A stretch of 64,000 nucleotides of DNA from contig OV884015.1 in NCBI GenBank assembly GCA_930367205.1, positions 78,755,341 through 78,819,340 on the forward strand, read 5' to 3'. Both the position numbers and the translations under genes were made by a program. The DNA comes from Acanthosoma haemorrhoidale (Eukaryota > Arthropoda > Insecta > Hemiptera > Acanthosomatidae). Of this stretch, positions 12,501 through 26,574 are shown one piece after another (within the stretch, counting starts at the first letter, position 1; every line of letters begins with the position of its first letter). Below the pieces are notes generated by a model, which saw only the letters and a list, made by a program, of their open reading frames with translations, did not search any database and had not been told where the DNA came from.

Positions 12501-15356
12501 TTCCTGATGTCCGATAGGGGATAGGACGTTATGCCCTCTTGTCACGCAGAAAGTACATTATCTAAGCCTCCTCAATATTACACTTTTTCTCCATTTAGAG
12601 ATCTCTATCGCTTTGGCACAGGTATTTACACCCTTATTACGTTATATAATTATTCTGACCATAATAACAATCTAAATGGTAGTTTAAGTAAAAAACTATG
12701 TATAGTTGTATCATTATTATAGAGATTCCCACATATTTTATCAACTAAAATCAATTGAGAGAACTTTAGCCATTAAGAAGGATAGCCCACAATGAAACAA
12801 CCGACTTTTATGAAAATGTGGGTTATTTACAAAAAATATTTGATTGGTTACTATTGCATCTGATCGGTTTTATCTCGATCTTTGAGGTTCAATAATTTTC
12901 CTACATTTAGTATTTCCGACATTCAGAGATTAAACATACCTCATCTCCTTGAATGAAATTGATTTGACTTATTTCCTGAGATGAGATCGGAGCTTACCTC
13001 ACCCCAACATTATTTTTGCTGTTTTTAACGGTCGACTCGGATCTACTTCTTTTGTGTCACGATTCCTCAAAAACATAATTGTTATTTGATTATAATACAC
13101 CTTATAAATTACTCATTTCTTTTTTGGCTTGTAGAGTGTTGCGAAATCAGGCCAAGACTCGATCAAGTAAGTTCTAAATCAACCGTTGCGGTGAGATCAT
13201 AAATAAGGAGAAATAATTTCACACATAAATACTGAGAAAGTACGCCCTAAATAGATCAAGACAATAGACGGTTAAAATGTTTGAAGTTGCCCAGGAAGCA
13301 TTTTGGACACACACTTCATCAGGGACGACATTAATGAAGAAAGAGTTTATTGGAGTAATACTGAAAGTGGCAGCTAATGGATTAACCTTTGGCAAAAACG
13401 CTTCACCTGTCTTTCTAAGGAGAAAGGTGGAGTATATTGAGGGAAGAGACATTAACTTTATAATACCAATAATCGTGAGTTATTTTATTAGTCTCTTTAT
13501 TTAATATATATGTAATTCACATTTTCTAAAAAACACTCGTTTATCTGAAAGGCGGATGTTTTATTGGTGGATTATTAAATTTATTGCATTATATTAAATT
13601 TTATTATTACATAGGATAGGATTAGTTGTAGACTTGACTGATTTTCATTGTTCCCGGCTGTCAACTCCCGTCTTGATTGAATGACAGCACGGCTGTGCTC
13701 GTCACTCCTCATTAATGATCAACTTCACCCTGCTCTATTTCCTGATCATCGATTGTCAGTATTTCCCTCATTAGTTCATGTCTGATGCGATCATCTGCTT
13801 TATTTTCCAGTTTTATAGTGGTAAATATATAAACATTCTCGATCTATTTCTACTCCTAACTTAAAAATGATCACTGAAGTTGATTGGAAAAGATCAGACC
13901 GAGGCTGGTTGGATCGTAGAATGATGTGAACTTTACATTAAAATTGAAAATTTATAATATTTTTCAATATTATTATACCCAAAACATGCCAGGCTTTTCA
14001 TTGGTGTGATTGGGCGTTGGTAACGTAGTTTTACTCAAATTTTCCTTAAAGGTGAAAAGTATTTATTCACTGCTACTCATACAGACTGAGTTGTCTAGCT
14101 TTTAATTTAATAATTTTATGATATTTTCTTTCTTATTTAATAACACTTACACAATAGACCATATTAGACCCTAAAGTTTGATACAGCATCGCACCGAGGC
14201 TGCTAATAGCGTCCATTTTTAAAAGGAAACCTATATAACCCCTCGCACTTGTCTAGCTCAATCTACTTTCAAAATTTGAGAAGGTGATTTATCCAACAGT
14301 GTATTTTTTCAAATTAAGCATTTTTGGGAATTTACCTTGCCCAAACTCTGGAGATAACATTCAAAATAAAAATACAGTTAAATAATATTTTTAAATTAAT
14401 GGCATTAAAATTGGTACTTCTGACTTGATGGTGGATAAGAAAATTTCTATTATATTTCCTTATTTACATTTTACAGTTCACCTGGAGCCTAAATTTCAAA
14501 ACGGAGCCCGCGATAACGATAGATATTCGTTCACTGGAAATAAATATTCATGTATACTCAATATTTCTATTTATTTTAAAGGGAATATATACATAAAGCT
14601 ATTCAAGTTTTTAGTAAATTGATAACTTTCTTTGAAAATAAAACATGGTTTATTGAAAATACTGATATATTGTGGTGGAAATTCAATGTCATTGAGCGAA
14701 GTGAAAAAAACAAATATTTAAAAAATGCATATCATTTTTAGTAAATCAAAATTTAGAGCCCCACAATCGATCAGTAATTCGTACAGTATATTGTGTTTTA
14801 TTCTAGAATAAAACTTAGCAATTTAAATTACTTTCCTAAAATTGTATTCGCACATATTTGTGATGGTTTCCTAATTGTTTAGGACACATTTATAATTTTA
14901 TTGTTATTTTGCTTGGGAGTAACTGGGTCTCCAGGCCCTGTTTTTACCGGAGGGTAATTAATATACTTTACGAGCTTGTGGAACTTTTGGCACCAGGTTT
15001 AGCCTTCCCTTCGGCGAGCTCAAAATATTTCAGATCTTACTCAAAGCAAGACGTGGTTTACTTTCAGTGCAAGTTTTAGGTATTAGAGTATGCTTTTCAG
15101 GTGTCAAAAGTTTTAATACTCCTCTCCTAGCTGCCCAAGGCATCATTTCAAACCCAATGGTTTCCACACGTTTAAGTTTACGATACTTCTGACACTGAGA
15201 TAAGTGAATTAATTTTACGATGTTGCGACTGTTTTATTGTCTTATCATTTTATTTTATGTTGCAAAAGTAACTCCTCTGCTAGTGCATACAATAATTAAT
15301 GGTTGAAGATAAATAGTGTCAATCAAGTGATGTTGGGTAATTTGAAACATCTGATT
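9540..15356. other. Long stretch without a supportable gene
   Basis: AT-rich intergenic or intronic DNA. ORFs at 9911, 11618, 12531, 13219/13277 and 14425 are short and lack recognisable domains. The pair at 13219-13504 overlaps on opposite strands and is discussed under findings. A TAAT-containing, locally GC-richer patch at about 13640-13800 could be a conserved noncoding element, by composition only. Confidence 0.35.
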
Positions 15357-15683
15357 TCACTGGAACACGGCCATGGAGAGGTATTTGATCGGTATCGGTG
15401 GGAGAGAGACAGCGGTACGGAGCAGAGCTCGGTTTAGGGTTGAAACGGTCTGGTTGGTAATGAAGCGCCGCACTAAACCAGCCTGACTCCTCCTGATGGC
15501 ACTTCCTAAGGGCGTTAGTAAATCATAACCTGCTGCGCCCGTGTAATTCAAACTTAATCTTCGATTCGACCGGGACCCTTCTGTGTCCGAGTGCTTCCTA
15601 TCGGACAAGAGCCAAGTGTCTCTACAACTTCCGTCACAGGTTTGTACTCTAGTATGGTTGCACTGAGCTCTACTCAATGACAA
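15357..15683 (-). other. GC-rich patch with an unidentified 108-codon ORF
   Basis: An open frame of 108 codons runs on the minus strand through a patch of clearly higher GC content than its surroundings. The predicted peptide is Arg/Ser/Leu-rich, with no signal peptide, membrane span or domain I recognise. No splice-site pair or poly(A) signal is convincingly placed around it. It may be a fossil exon, an unidentified transposon fragment or a chance ORF favoured by GC content. I do not assign a function. Confidence 0.2.
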
Positions 15684-15846
15684 TTATCCTTAGAATATTT
15701 GTTGTATATTCTACTGTAAAAAAGAGAAAAAGAGTTTGTTGAAAGATCGGCTTAGGTTGATGAAGGAGAGTTATTAGGTTTTCATAAATGTCTACATTTG
15801 GTCCTTGGGTAAGATGAACAGTGGCACTAAGGTAAACAAATCTGTA

Positions 15847-16430
15847 CAGTAAAACCTCGTTTATCCGGCCTTAGTTGATCCGGATCTACGGATAATCCTG
15901 ATCAGATAGGTAGACATTTTTTTTTAATATTCACATTACATAATAATTTTAATAACTATGATAGCAAGAACTTAACTATAATTACGCCTAATATTCACTT
16001 TTTAGTTGGATTCAATGTACAGTACCTGCATTGTTTTCTGCTCAGATGTTCATATGGAAGACGGAAGTGAGTGGCTGAAAGACAACAATTACGGTGGCTA
16101 TGGCACTACGACGTAGACAAGAGTGATCACACCGCAACAGCGGATGACATATGCAAATGATGGATTCCCACGGGGCGTGAATCACGAAACATCTCGTTCG
16201 TAGTCGCTCACGAAATGAAATAATCGCTAAATGTTCACACGGTTTGGAATCGCACGCAAATTTTAAAGACCAAATTAATTTTAATCTCATCAATTTCCTT
16301 AATCCGTATCAAGTGCATCAATAATATTCACTTTCGTGATGCACGCCCCGTGGGAACCCAGCATTACTTCCATTATCGATTGTCCGGATTGTCTTTCGTC
16401 ACAGTTAGTCCGGATAAACGAGTTTTTACA
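15847..16430. mobile_element. pogo/Tigger-like TIR element (nonautonomous or decayed)
   Basis: The left end reads CAGTAAAACCTCGTTTATCC (15847-15866) right after a TA dinucleotide, the hallmark terminus of pogo/Tigger-type Tc1-mariner elements, which insert at TA. The right end (16409-16430) carries the inverted counterpart tccggataaacgagttttta with small changes, so the last bases have decayed. A further inner inverted repeat of 14 bp pairs 16166-16179 with 16342-16355. The 83-codon minus ORF at 16042-16293 shows no transposase motif. Size (about 584 bp) and lack of coding capacity suggest a MITE-like derivative. Confidence 0.72.
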
Positions 16431-16702
16431 TTAAAATTAATTAATCAATTTTAATTTAAGGACTAGGGAGTAGGGTGTCTGTTACTACTACTAAAAGGTA
16501 TCGAGGGACGAGACTTAACCTGACAAGTTAACTTAATTAACAGGTTTGTGGTCATACCGAAGCCCTTTTGCTGAATCACAAAGCATAAGGTGCAGTTAAT
16601 ATATCATTATCCAGTGCAATATTCATCAATCTATATGGGTAAATAATACCATACGGATTAATGATAACTGAAACTAGGTTCCGGTTACAATCTATAAGTA
16701 TA

Positions 16703-17527
16703 TGTAGTGACCACTAACTCTAAGTTAAATCACCCTATACTCTGGTGCACACATATTGTAAGCAAAGTAAAATAACAGGAACTAAGTGTATGTAAATCAT
16801 TGTAAAGTGCTAAGCAATAAACCATGCGCGGGACCGGCAGTCGTAAGCAAGTCAGGGAACAGCAGGTACACCGGCCTAAAAGCCACCTGGCTGTCATAAA
16901 ACAGACCCTGTCAGACCAAGGGTCGCCTCCCGGCGGTCATAAACCTAGAAGCCATGCCATAAACAGTCGTAAACTAAGCGACCGTTTTCTCTGGTCACGC
17001 GCCTTGTGACAGGTGTACCATCATAAACATACCCCTTTCAGACCGACTCTGTCTTCCGTTAGGAAGGGGAAATAATATTTAAACCAGGACGTTTTGCCCT
17101 GTAAGACCACTCAGTCTTCTACTCTTTATCTCTCTTCATCCACGATAAAGAGAGCGACTCGGTGTCGCTTTACGCCCAGGCCACTTGGCCCTGGAAGTCA
17201 GTCTATTAGACTCCTTGTCACCCACTCTCTCCTCAGTGCCTCTGCGTCTGGCACCTTGCCTTTCAGCCTCCTTGCAGACCCTCTGCCAACTTGTACCTGC
17301 GACCCTGCCGGGGCCCCGCTCGAACTCTGAAAACTGCCCTTATTCTTTATGAAACCTCTGTACCTCTTCTCTTGAACACAGTGCATTGTCGGGGCACATA
17401 CCTATCACAAAAATGGAGTCAGATATTAATGCCGTCCTGGAACGATTGTTTAGGTTATTAACTCGAACAATCCGCACTTGTCACCAGGGCCAGGGTGATT
17501 AGGCACTCCCCTAGTGACAACCCAACA
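16703..17527 (+). mobile_element. Solo LTR, type B
   Basis: The 825-bp element starts TGTAGTGACCAC and ends ..GACAACCCAACA, again TG..CA. Flanks are GTATA (16698-16702) and GTAAA (17528-17532), a 4/5 match consistent with an aged 5-bp target duplication. Its last 190 or so bases align with the end of the type A LTR (shared gaaca.agtgcattgtcggggcacatacctatca region), but the upstream U3-like part is unrelated to type A. The ORFs at 16824-17386 lie inside the LTR. No internal retroelement region adjoins it. Confidence 0.85.
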
Positions 17528-17532
17528 GTAAA

Positions 17533-20500
17533 CATCAATTATTAAATAGAGGGTATTAAATATAAGCGGTTAAAATTAATTCAATTATATACACGACTTT
17601 CAATTACAATGAAATACGTAATAGTATAAATAAGAGATACTAATATTGTGAATTTCCATTCTCCAGAACTGCATTTGGGTATTTTTTTCTGTTTAACCTA
17701 ATATAGAAAAGTATTTACAGGCATAACTAAACATTAATAAACAGTGCATTACAAACATTAATAAACATATACTGAATAAACTAATAACCAGTAATAAAAC
17801 CAATCTGCATTAAAACTATAAGTTAACATACGATTTAAAGCAAAGCAATACATACCTATTAAATACACAAACCAGAAAATTATAGTGGATCTATGTTCCT
17901 TTTATAAACTATACACACCATGTACATAACCTTAAAAACTGTAAAATTAATATTTACAACCTCATACATAAAGTATTTAAAACTGAACATAACGCTTAAC
18001 TATTAGTTATCTCTCCCATGGGGTCAGCCCTGACAAAACCAAGTCGTTTTCCTCTCCTGCCATTAAATGGTGAATGTGGATTTCCCAAGGATTAACCTCA
18101 TTGGTTCACAATCACCACCCCCTATAATCTAAAATCGAACGAACCGAACGGCGAAGTCTACGGTTAGCTTTTACTTCTAGTGACAAACTTAAGTCAAGAG
18201 CGAATTCTAAATAGTGCTCTGGTTTTTCCTCAGGATTTTTTCTGTAGCTCAATGAGCTCTAGTACAATGCCTTTAGTAACGGATTTAGAGAATTTTCAGG
18301 GAATCAGCATACCAACTTTTCACCTTTAATTTTGTTCTTTATTAATTCTTTTTTTTTCCGTAGAATAAAGTGTGCTAAAATTTGAACTTTTCTTTTCCCC
18401 AACTCCTTCCTTCATAACTGACTTTTTCGAATCGTTCATTGAAGAAGAGTATTAGTACAAAAATTTTGAAAATTTGCAGACTACAGGTAATTGAATAAAA
18501 GTAAACCTGACCCATTTGGATCAAAGTTTGTTATAAACCTGATTTTTCGCGTCATTTAGACCCAATTATAGGACCCTGAAGTTTTTTTTCATTTTCCCAA
18601 ACGTTTTGTCTAGTGGGCTGACTGAAGTAGATCATCTCTTTTTTGACTAAAACATTTTCGTAAATCCTCGTTTTTCCGAACGATTAAAGAACCACAAAGG
18701 GCCTTTTTTCATATGTAAAGGTTTTGCAGAAAATTTTATGATTCGTGCTTTATAAAAACCTGTGCACCCTAATTTAAATTCCCACCCGTTTTCCGCCATG
18801 TTTAACTTGGGCTTGGCATGGAATTCGGTTGAGGCTGTTTTCATTCCATTCTATATTAACGGTAGCTATCGTTATTTGGAGAATTCTTGATCACGAATTG
18901 ACCGATCCCACCATTTAGAAAAAAAAACAAAAAAACATTACTTTGCTGGAGTTGGGGTGCAAGGTTCATGGAATATGGCTGGGTTTAGCGGTGCGATAAT
19001 TGTATCTAAAAACAAAAAAATATTGGTGTGTATTTGTTATTTGTGCTAATTTTGTAATTGTTACATTTGTGCATATAAGTTTGAAATTAATTGTTTTTCA
19101 GACTTATTAAGTAGGATTAAGTTATTGGTCAAACAGTATATTAGAATGATAGGATACTCCTTGGAAGATAGAATGTTCTTAATATTTCTTTTTTCATCGA
19201 AAGTTACCTCATCAGCATGCTATCTTTCTACCATCGCCCCATCATAAAGCTTTATTACAGTATTTTGGATTCTTTTGGAAACTTGTATGTTTTCACAGTG
19301 TATCAGTCTGACTATCTGTCTTTCCTTTATGGGTCTTTGAAAGTCCCTCGTTGACGATAGAGACATGAAATTTACATTTATGTCTTGTTTCATAGACATA
19401 GTCATCTTTATAAAACAGGAGTTAGTTTCATTAATCAATTTACTAGTTGGTGTATAAAAAATATATATGTTCCACAATTTTACCACGGTATCTATATGTC
19501 CCGGTTAACAGTATACATAACTTTCAGTTTGTGCTTCTAACGTGTAATAATTATCATTATTAAATATCCATCATGATTATTTGGACAGTAGTTTCATTCT
19601 GGTGCATTGATGATAAACACAAAGAAACAGATCCCTATGAAAAGTAATGAGTTGTCAATAATAAATTAATTAGTAATAGAAAAAACAATTGTCTATTGCA
19701 AAAGTCAAATTGTTTTATATGGATTATGTGTTGTGCTTTAGTCGACTATAATTACAAAAAAAAAACGCCTCACATTTCCAATTCTATCTCACACTTGCAC
19801 CCAGTGTGTCTATTATACGCAAAATTTGGAACATAATATTAATAATAATTAACTATTACCCGTTAGATAATTATTCTTCCGATTACACTTATTTATACTT
19901 ACATTCCCCTTATATAAGTATTAATAACAATATAAGCAACACATTTATATACTTATCATCTACCCTGATTTCACATTTTCGCTTATTTTGTCTAGCTTAC
20001 CGAAGTGCGATTAAATTATTATTCCATTGTAATTTCTGAGAAACTCTTCCTTTTATGATTGTCATAATTCAAACATTTGATTTCCTGACTCAGTTTACAA
20101 AATAAATTAAAGTCCGCCTCTAACCGTCGGATTCAAATGAAAAGTTTTATGATAAATTGGTTAACGAGTTTATGTTGAATGGAAATCATTTCAAGCTGTG
20201 GTAGCAGTTTCCGCCTCTCTGAGACAGATTTCAAATGAGAGAGGGAGAATCTGACAAACAATAAATTAAATGTTTTTTAATCTAAAGTAGACGTCACTCC
20301 GTTCGAACGCTAGAATTTTTCCTATTAATGGCCTGCAATCGTCTCTACTGGGTTTATATTACGTGATGAATAAGAATGGCTTCTGACACATATTAGATAC
20401 AAACATATATAAGTTAAAGTCAGAGACAGCTCTGTATTGGTAACTAATGCGATCATGGGATGTTTACATCCCATAATCCCATATATGTCGGATTACAGAT

Positions 20501-22664
20501 AGAAATAAAGGCAGTCTATTTCGAGAACTTGAGTTAGGCTTTTGTTCCTGTTTTCCTTCTCTTTTTTTTATCACATCTTACCCGGCGGTGAATAACTTAT
20601 ACATACATATTACATACGTAAATTTTCCAACTTTACAATAAGTTCAACCATATCACACATACAAGACGCATTAAACCCACTGTTTGAATGTGTGAAACGA
20701 CATTCAGCCATAATAATGTACAATATGAGCAAAGGAAGCAATAAAGTTGCGTCAAAAAGTAACAATATGTAATTACAAAATGTTAGATTCGCGCCTTACA
20801 TGCAGGCAGAGTCTTAAATGCAGATTAAACACACTTACACGCAATCCTTCCAAACATAAAACGTACTACATACCACGGAACAGTTTACAGCCAATTTTAC
20901 AGATTAATAATTTCAGACTCACTGTGGTGATGGGATTTTACGACTGAACCGACATCAGGGCATTTAGTATACAACTGGAAAATTGTCAATAAAGAATAAC
21001 CATCATCAAAAATAAAAATATTTAACAGTAACAGGCCTTTGAATGGACTTAATTTACTAAATGATCTCTTCGACGAATTGAAAATAAGTCAATTGTATGT
21101 TAAATCTGAAAAAAAAAATGTATTTCCCTTGTATTTGTTTAAATCTTTTATTTTGTTTCCTTTTCCACGTGTTCTCATGTTATTAATCATTGATTACCAT
21201 AGTCAATTATAAACTATATCGGCAAAATGACAATATGCACAGTCTCACACATGTACGCCTTACCGGTTGGAACATGGACCAATAAACTTCCTCCTCTGGT
21301 AGAGTACTGCAAAGAGAAATAATATCCAAATATACCTATACGATATTTTTAAGATATTTAATGTTAACATGAGAACAGTTTGAACAGAACCAATTTTTGG
21401 TTTCTAGACAGAGTTTTTGTTCTGCTGTTAGTAGCCAATGATAGCAGTAGTAGCTATTTCACCCAAGTACACTAAATAAATCTTCTGGTAAAGATTATGA
21501 AACAGTAAACAATTTATTTTTTTGTGATTGGGTTTTACTTACACCAGTGTCACTCTCATAAATACTACATGACCCACTATAAAATTCATGATACACTTGT
21601 GCATTTCGTTGAAATTTCATAATTATTTTCACGTTAAACGATCGAGGTATCGAGGCAGTTTAAGTTGCTGCAAAATTAAGGGAGAGTGCCAACCAAGAGT
21701 GATGATGAAAAGCTCCAATGAACACGATATGAGCCTAAATTTAATTAGTATGCTAAGATCGAGGTACCACGAGCCATCTTGTAGAATGGAAACGAGCTTT
21801 AGGAAATATAAATAGTTGGAAGGTGCAAAATGAAGCCTGTCAACTATCAAGCATTTCATATTTTGATGAACCCTTGAACTGGCAACCAGCAGTTTACGGT
21901 CTCCTCATGAATGTGTCCTGCGATTTGAATGAGGTGTGTTGTGCCTTTCCAAAACACCTCAAACATTGAAAAAAAAAGAAATTTATGGGACTAAATGTTT
22001 ATTATTTTAAAAAAAGTTGGTTATTTTTTTTAGTACTAAAGTGTGATAGTTGGTAACAGTGGGAGCAGGGTGGAGGTAGCATTTGTAGCAGTTCGGGAAG
22101 TAGTAGATCAACCCGACGATAAAACAAAGAAGTACCGAATAAAATTTTCTTCAGATTTGAATTTTATGATACTCAACAAATATAATAATAAATTAACTAA
22201 ACTATCAAAATTATTTTATTAATAGGATGATCTCGGAATGAACTGGGTTAGATACTAGACGACCTCAACTCTACCCGAGAGATAAGGTTGCTCTGTGGAC
22301 CCCTTGCAGATTATTCTGGAAATTGTGCAATTTGCATGAAATTTCTGGACACGTCTTAGATAACTCTATTAATCCATAGATTTCATGGAATAATTAACTT
22401 CTGAAACTGATAACTAAATCGAACTGATAGGTAATAAAGCGTAGAATTTACTTATTGTTTTGTACGAATTCCATTAGTATAAGTGCAAAGTAGTGTCTGA
22501 ACACTTTTTTCAGGTCAAAAGTGTTGCAATACGTATGCTAATGTATATTATTTCCATTATTGTGACTGAATAGGTTTATTTCAAGTTGTGGCCGAATTCA
22601 TCTGTAAAATATGAGATTTCCCAAGTAACACAAATATCTATTTTTATTTTTTTATAGGATTTTG
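17533..22664. other. AT-rich stretch without a gene
   Basis: No exon or transposon could be supported. The 88-codon minus ORF at 19220-19486 and the ORFs at 18647, 19806, 20747 and 21588/21629 have no recognisable domain, and I see no splice or poly(A) context for them. Confidence 0.35.
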
Positions 22665-22860
22665 AATGTTTTGCGCCGACTGGCAAGGAGCCTTATTGAT
22701 AAAGATGTATATTTTCATAAGGCATACAACCTATCAGTTCTTACTGGCTCCCTGCTCCAGTGCTTTTTCTCCACCTCTCCAGGTGGGACCAGCCGTGGAA
22801 AATTCAGTTCTTCATTGACGTCCTGAGTGGAAACAGCACCGCTTTTGACTTACCTTGAGT
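22665..22860 (+). repeat. Interspersed repeat, copy 2 (partner at 6205-6375)
   Basis: Shares with 6205-6375 the blocks gcaaggagcctt and ccgtggaaaattcagttctt in the same order. Class of element not identified. Confidence 0.5.
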
Positions 22861-23330
22861 GCCGCAAATTATAAATGATGCCGCAAATGATCGGTATCCT
22901 TTTACTAACTGCATAGCTTTCTCAAGTCATGGATCAGAAGATACATAAGATTTTTATTAATGGTTAAAGGCTACGATATAAGAGTTTTTTTAATATTTAA
23001 AGCCGATTATAATATTTTTGCCAATAAAATTTATTTACTTTATTGAAAAAGTAATTTTTATTTGCATGTTAATAATATAACAATTAAGTAATATTTGAGG
23101 AGAAACTCCTACCATCCCCCACCTAAAAAAGCCCGTCCATACCACCAAACCACTAAAAAAAAAAAAACTAACTAACTAGTTTAAACCAACTAATTGCTTA
23201 AACAATTGTTGTTTGCCCGCAGATGTGGGCGAATCTTTTAATTAATTAACAAAGTTCAACCCATACAGGCAAATACTAAAAAAAAAAAAAAAAAAAAAAA
23301 AAATCAAACTTTTGAGATATAAAAACAGAA

Positions 23331-23440
23331 TGACGGAGGAGCGTGGGGGACTTCCCAAGACTCCGCTTCCTATTTCGCATGCGAGGGAGGTGACAACCAT
23401 GTGCATTTGGGAGGTCTCTGGGCTATTTGTAAATACTGTA
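23331..23440 (+). repeat. Interspersed repeat, copy 1 (partner at 59267-59364)
   Basis: Begins tgacggaggagcgtggggga and continues through ttcgcatgcgaggga and gggaggtctctgggct to tttgtaaatactg. The copy at 59267-59364 has the same blocks with one short deletion and a few substitutions. It is GC-richer than the surroundings. A 24-base A run ends just upstream (about 23278-23302). Confidence 0.65.
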
Positions 23441-25600
23441 TGAATGAGCGAGTGAACGGAAATTGTAAATATGGTATGAATGAGAACATTTATTACAATT
23501 ACTTATGGCCCAATAAGGCAGATTGTAATTTTATCACAGTATAGAAGTTTGAATAATTAAAATTAAAAACAGAATAACTTGTAAAATCTTTGACGAATAA
23601 AAAATTCCAAGGTTGTTTTTTTGATCAAGTACAAATAAAAAATTATTATATATTGATTTTCTTTTTCGATGCAAACGCAAATTATAGCAACGTTATGTAT
23701 CCAGCCTGCCCGTATCCCTTCTTCCATATTCCTCGACTCCTTCCTATAGCAGCATTTCAACCATATTCTTTAAAAGATAAATTATTTCGTTTATAAATTT
23801 TTTTCTACCAGAAAACTTGTAAACTATTTTATTTTTGCCCATTTTTACGAACTCCAGTATGAAACATAAAGACAGATGACAGATAATCACTTCATACTTG
23901 AATGGAGGTAAAGCCTTCCCTTCATAGCCAGTAACACTCTAGATGACTACATTCCACTAGTAGAAGCTTCAACTATAAAGAACACCAAAGCCACTTATAT
24001 AAGAAAATATCAAAATTTGTCTACATAAAACAGAGGGGCTTAGCCAGAGGCCTCAGATCGGAATTTTCCCAAGCCTTTTGCTCTTTAGCCACTTAAGGAA
24101 TGATTGAAAACGAATGGGTTTCTTTCATCTCTCATCCGTCTTTCGTACTTTACGTACTTTATTTTCATAAAATAATCAACCCATGTTCTCTCTGCGGTGT
24201 AGATTGATCTCTATGCACCAGGTAACGACATCAACAACCACCCACCATTGCACCCATTTTTATTTAAAGTACTTTTATATTTTCAAAACTTTTTAAATTT
24301 AAAAAATTAAAATTTATAATGGTCACATTAAGTAAGTCATAATCATTCATCGATAACTTTTACTATAAAAAGATTTTTGTTAGAGCCTTTCATTTTTTTT
24401 TTTTTTTTTTTAAGAGGGATTTATTTTCGAATCTTTACAAAAAAATAAAATTTAGTATGTGTTACATTTACATGTTCAAAACTTACTGATTAAATGTTAT
24501 TAATAATACGTAAAATTGCAACCAAAACACCTACAAACCAAATTATTTTATGACAATATGTTTAGTTCTTTTGTGAGTATACCAATTTAGCAATTTCCAA
24601 TTTCTTGAATTAATGGCTTTTCAGATGGGACCGTGTTGTCCATAAATGTGTTACTGCGCAATTAGTATTGTTTTAGCGGTTTTATGTCTCTAAGCATGGT
24701 GTAATTATTATAATCTGTCTATTCTAGCGCCTGAAGATAATAGGTTAGTGTACTTGTGCTTTGAATAAAACCATTGCCATTATTAGTTATTATTAGTTGA
24801 AGTGCCCTAGATGCATAATGGAATAAATCCATTCAAGGGCGATAACATTTTTTCTCATTTTCTTAAGTTTAAAGAGTATTAATAACGACTTGATCATTTT
24901 CACTATAAAAGTCGGTAAACCTCCAATAAATTTGAGTTAAGATCATGTTAGAGTTGCAAAAGAGGATAAATCCATCAAACATTTGGAGCCCTATTACTAA
25001 GGGAAAAAGAAAAAAAGTTGTAATTGGTAATCAAGAATTTCATATGTAGATCGCTGTATAGAAAAAAACATTGATGATACATGGGGCTTTACTTTGGCTT
25101 TAAATATGTCCAACATTTTTTTGGAAGGGGTCAAACCTGAAAAAGTCCATTAAAAACAAATTGTACTGTAAATTGATCAAAAATCAAAAACTTATTTAAA
25201 ACTCTCATATTATTTATCTAATTTTCAATTTTAGAAGTGGAAATACTGTACAAAAACACAATCAAAATCCATCTTCTCTTTTCTTTCATAGCCCCTTTAA
25301 ATTTACAGATAATTATAGATCCTTAGGCGAATCTATTTACAAATTATTTTTGTATTTCCTGTAGCATCGCTACATTATATACAGGTTTTGTTATTTTATA
25401 AAAATTATATAAAGAGTATCATCCTCTCTTTAATTGGAACTTTATTTTAAAGATCTTTATTTCTAAAATTACAATAAGCTTATCCAGCATTAATAATTGG
25501 ATTTAAGAACTCATTCATACCTTATACACAATTCTACTCATTCGATATGAACATTTCACACTTGTGATAGAATCATGCATATTATACAAACAAAATCTGC
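23441..25600. other. AT-rich stretch without a gene
   Basis: Only short ORFs (23563, 23590) and homopolymer runs are seen, including a T run of about 20 bases near 24392-24411. Confidence 0.35.
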
Positions 25601-25714
25601 TCAGAAAGCCTCTATGCCCGTGAGGATTTCTCCAGAGAAGCTGGTGGGTTATCAGGGGGAATAAAGCCCCCCCCCCTCACCTCACTCTCCGGCCACAAAG
25701 ACAGGAAAGTGGTC

Positions 25715-25935
25715 AGTAGAGTCATAGATGCTTAGGACATAAGTGGAGATTGTAGCCAGTGCTAGGACCCCATGACATACTTATCTTCTTACAATAGATC
25801 GCAAGGCCACTGCCGCATAAGGAGCATTGTATGTGCTGTGTGAGGAGGATTTTATGAATGAGTGTTAGGTACTGCATAAAGTGGAGTTGACCGTAGGAGT
25901 TCGATGTGTTGATACGTTTTCATGAAATTTGGTTA
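25715..25935 (+). repeat. Interspersed repeat, copy 1 (partner at 56065-56270)
   Basis: Aligns with 56065-56270. Shared landmarks are a .gatgctTaggacat..ttggagat stretch, gccagtgctaggac, a ggccactgccgc block, and tcatgaa at the end. Divergence is moderate, indicating an old family. Class not identified. Confidence 0.5.
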
Positions 25936-26574
25936 ATCTTGAGGCTATGAGATCAAGAAATATTGGAACTGTGATGTTTTTTTTACTTATTGCATTTGTG
26001 ACTGTTTTGATTTAAAATGGGTGCCAAAACTTATTTAAAAAAATAGTACACTATGTATTATTTAAATATTATGTTTAATTGAGATTTATCTAATAAAATG
26101 CCTTCATTTAAGATAAAATGCTCTTTACTCTTGCAATAAGGGACAAATTAATCAATTTTATTTTTTGATTTAGTTATGAATATTTATATACGCATTTTAA
26201 AAAAAATCAAATAGAATGCGATTCGGCCTTATATCCAACAAGAGGTGTGATACAAATAGAGAAAAATGTAATAACAGTGCTGATGATCATTTTTATGTTT
26301 TCATAAAATGTTTTCAAATTGGATTTATCCCATTTTGCAACTTGCTTCAGTTGTAAGTAATCCCACTGGCATAACTATTAGGCCCTGTGACTGTCTTTTC
26401 TCTTAGTGCGTCACTATTTCTCTTAAAATATAGTAAATCACAACGTTTTTCAATGCTGGCTAGGATGAAGTAATTTTGATTAAATACTAAACTATAATAT
26501 ATACTAAACTAAATCAATACCTATTTATCTCTGAGAATTACTTATTTCCAATTAGAGGATAAATAGTCACATAC

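Noticed and set aside
17094..17330. 78-codon ORF, Ser/Pro/Leu-rich
   Set aside because: Lies wholly within the type B LTR; its counterpart in the 52453-53377 copy is interrupted and changed by the tandem repeat.
19220..19486. 88-codon minus ORF with a natural-looking composition
   Set aside because: No recognisable family, no splice or poly(A) context; could be a transposon scrap but not supportable.
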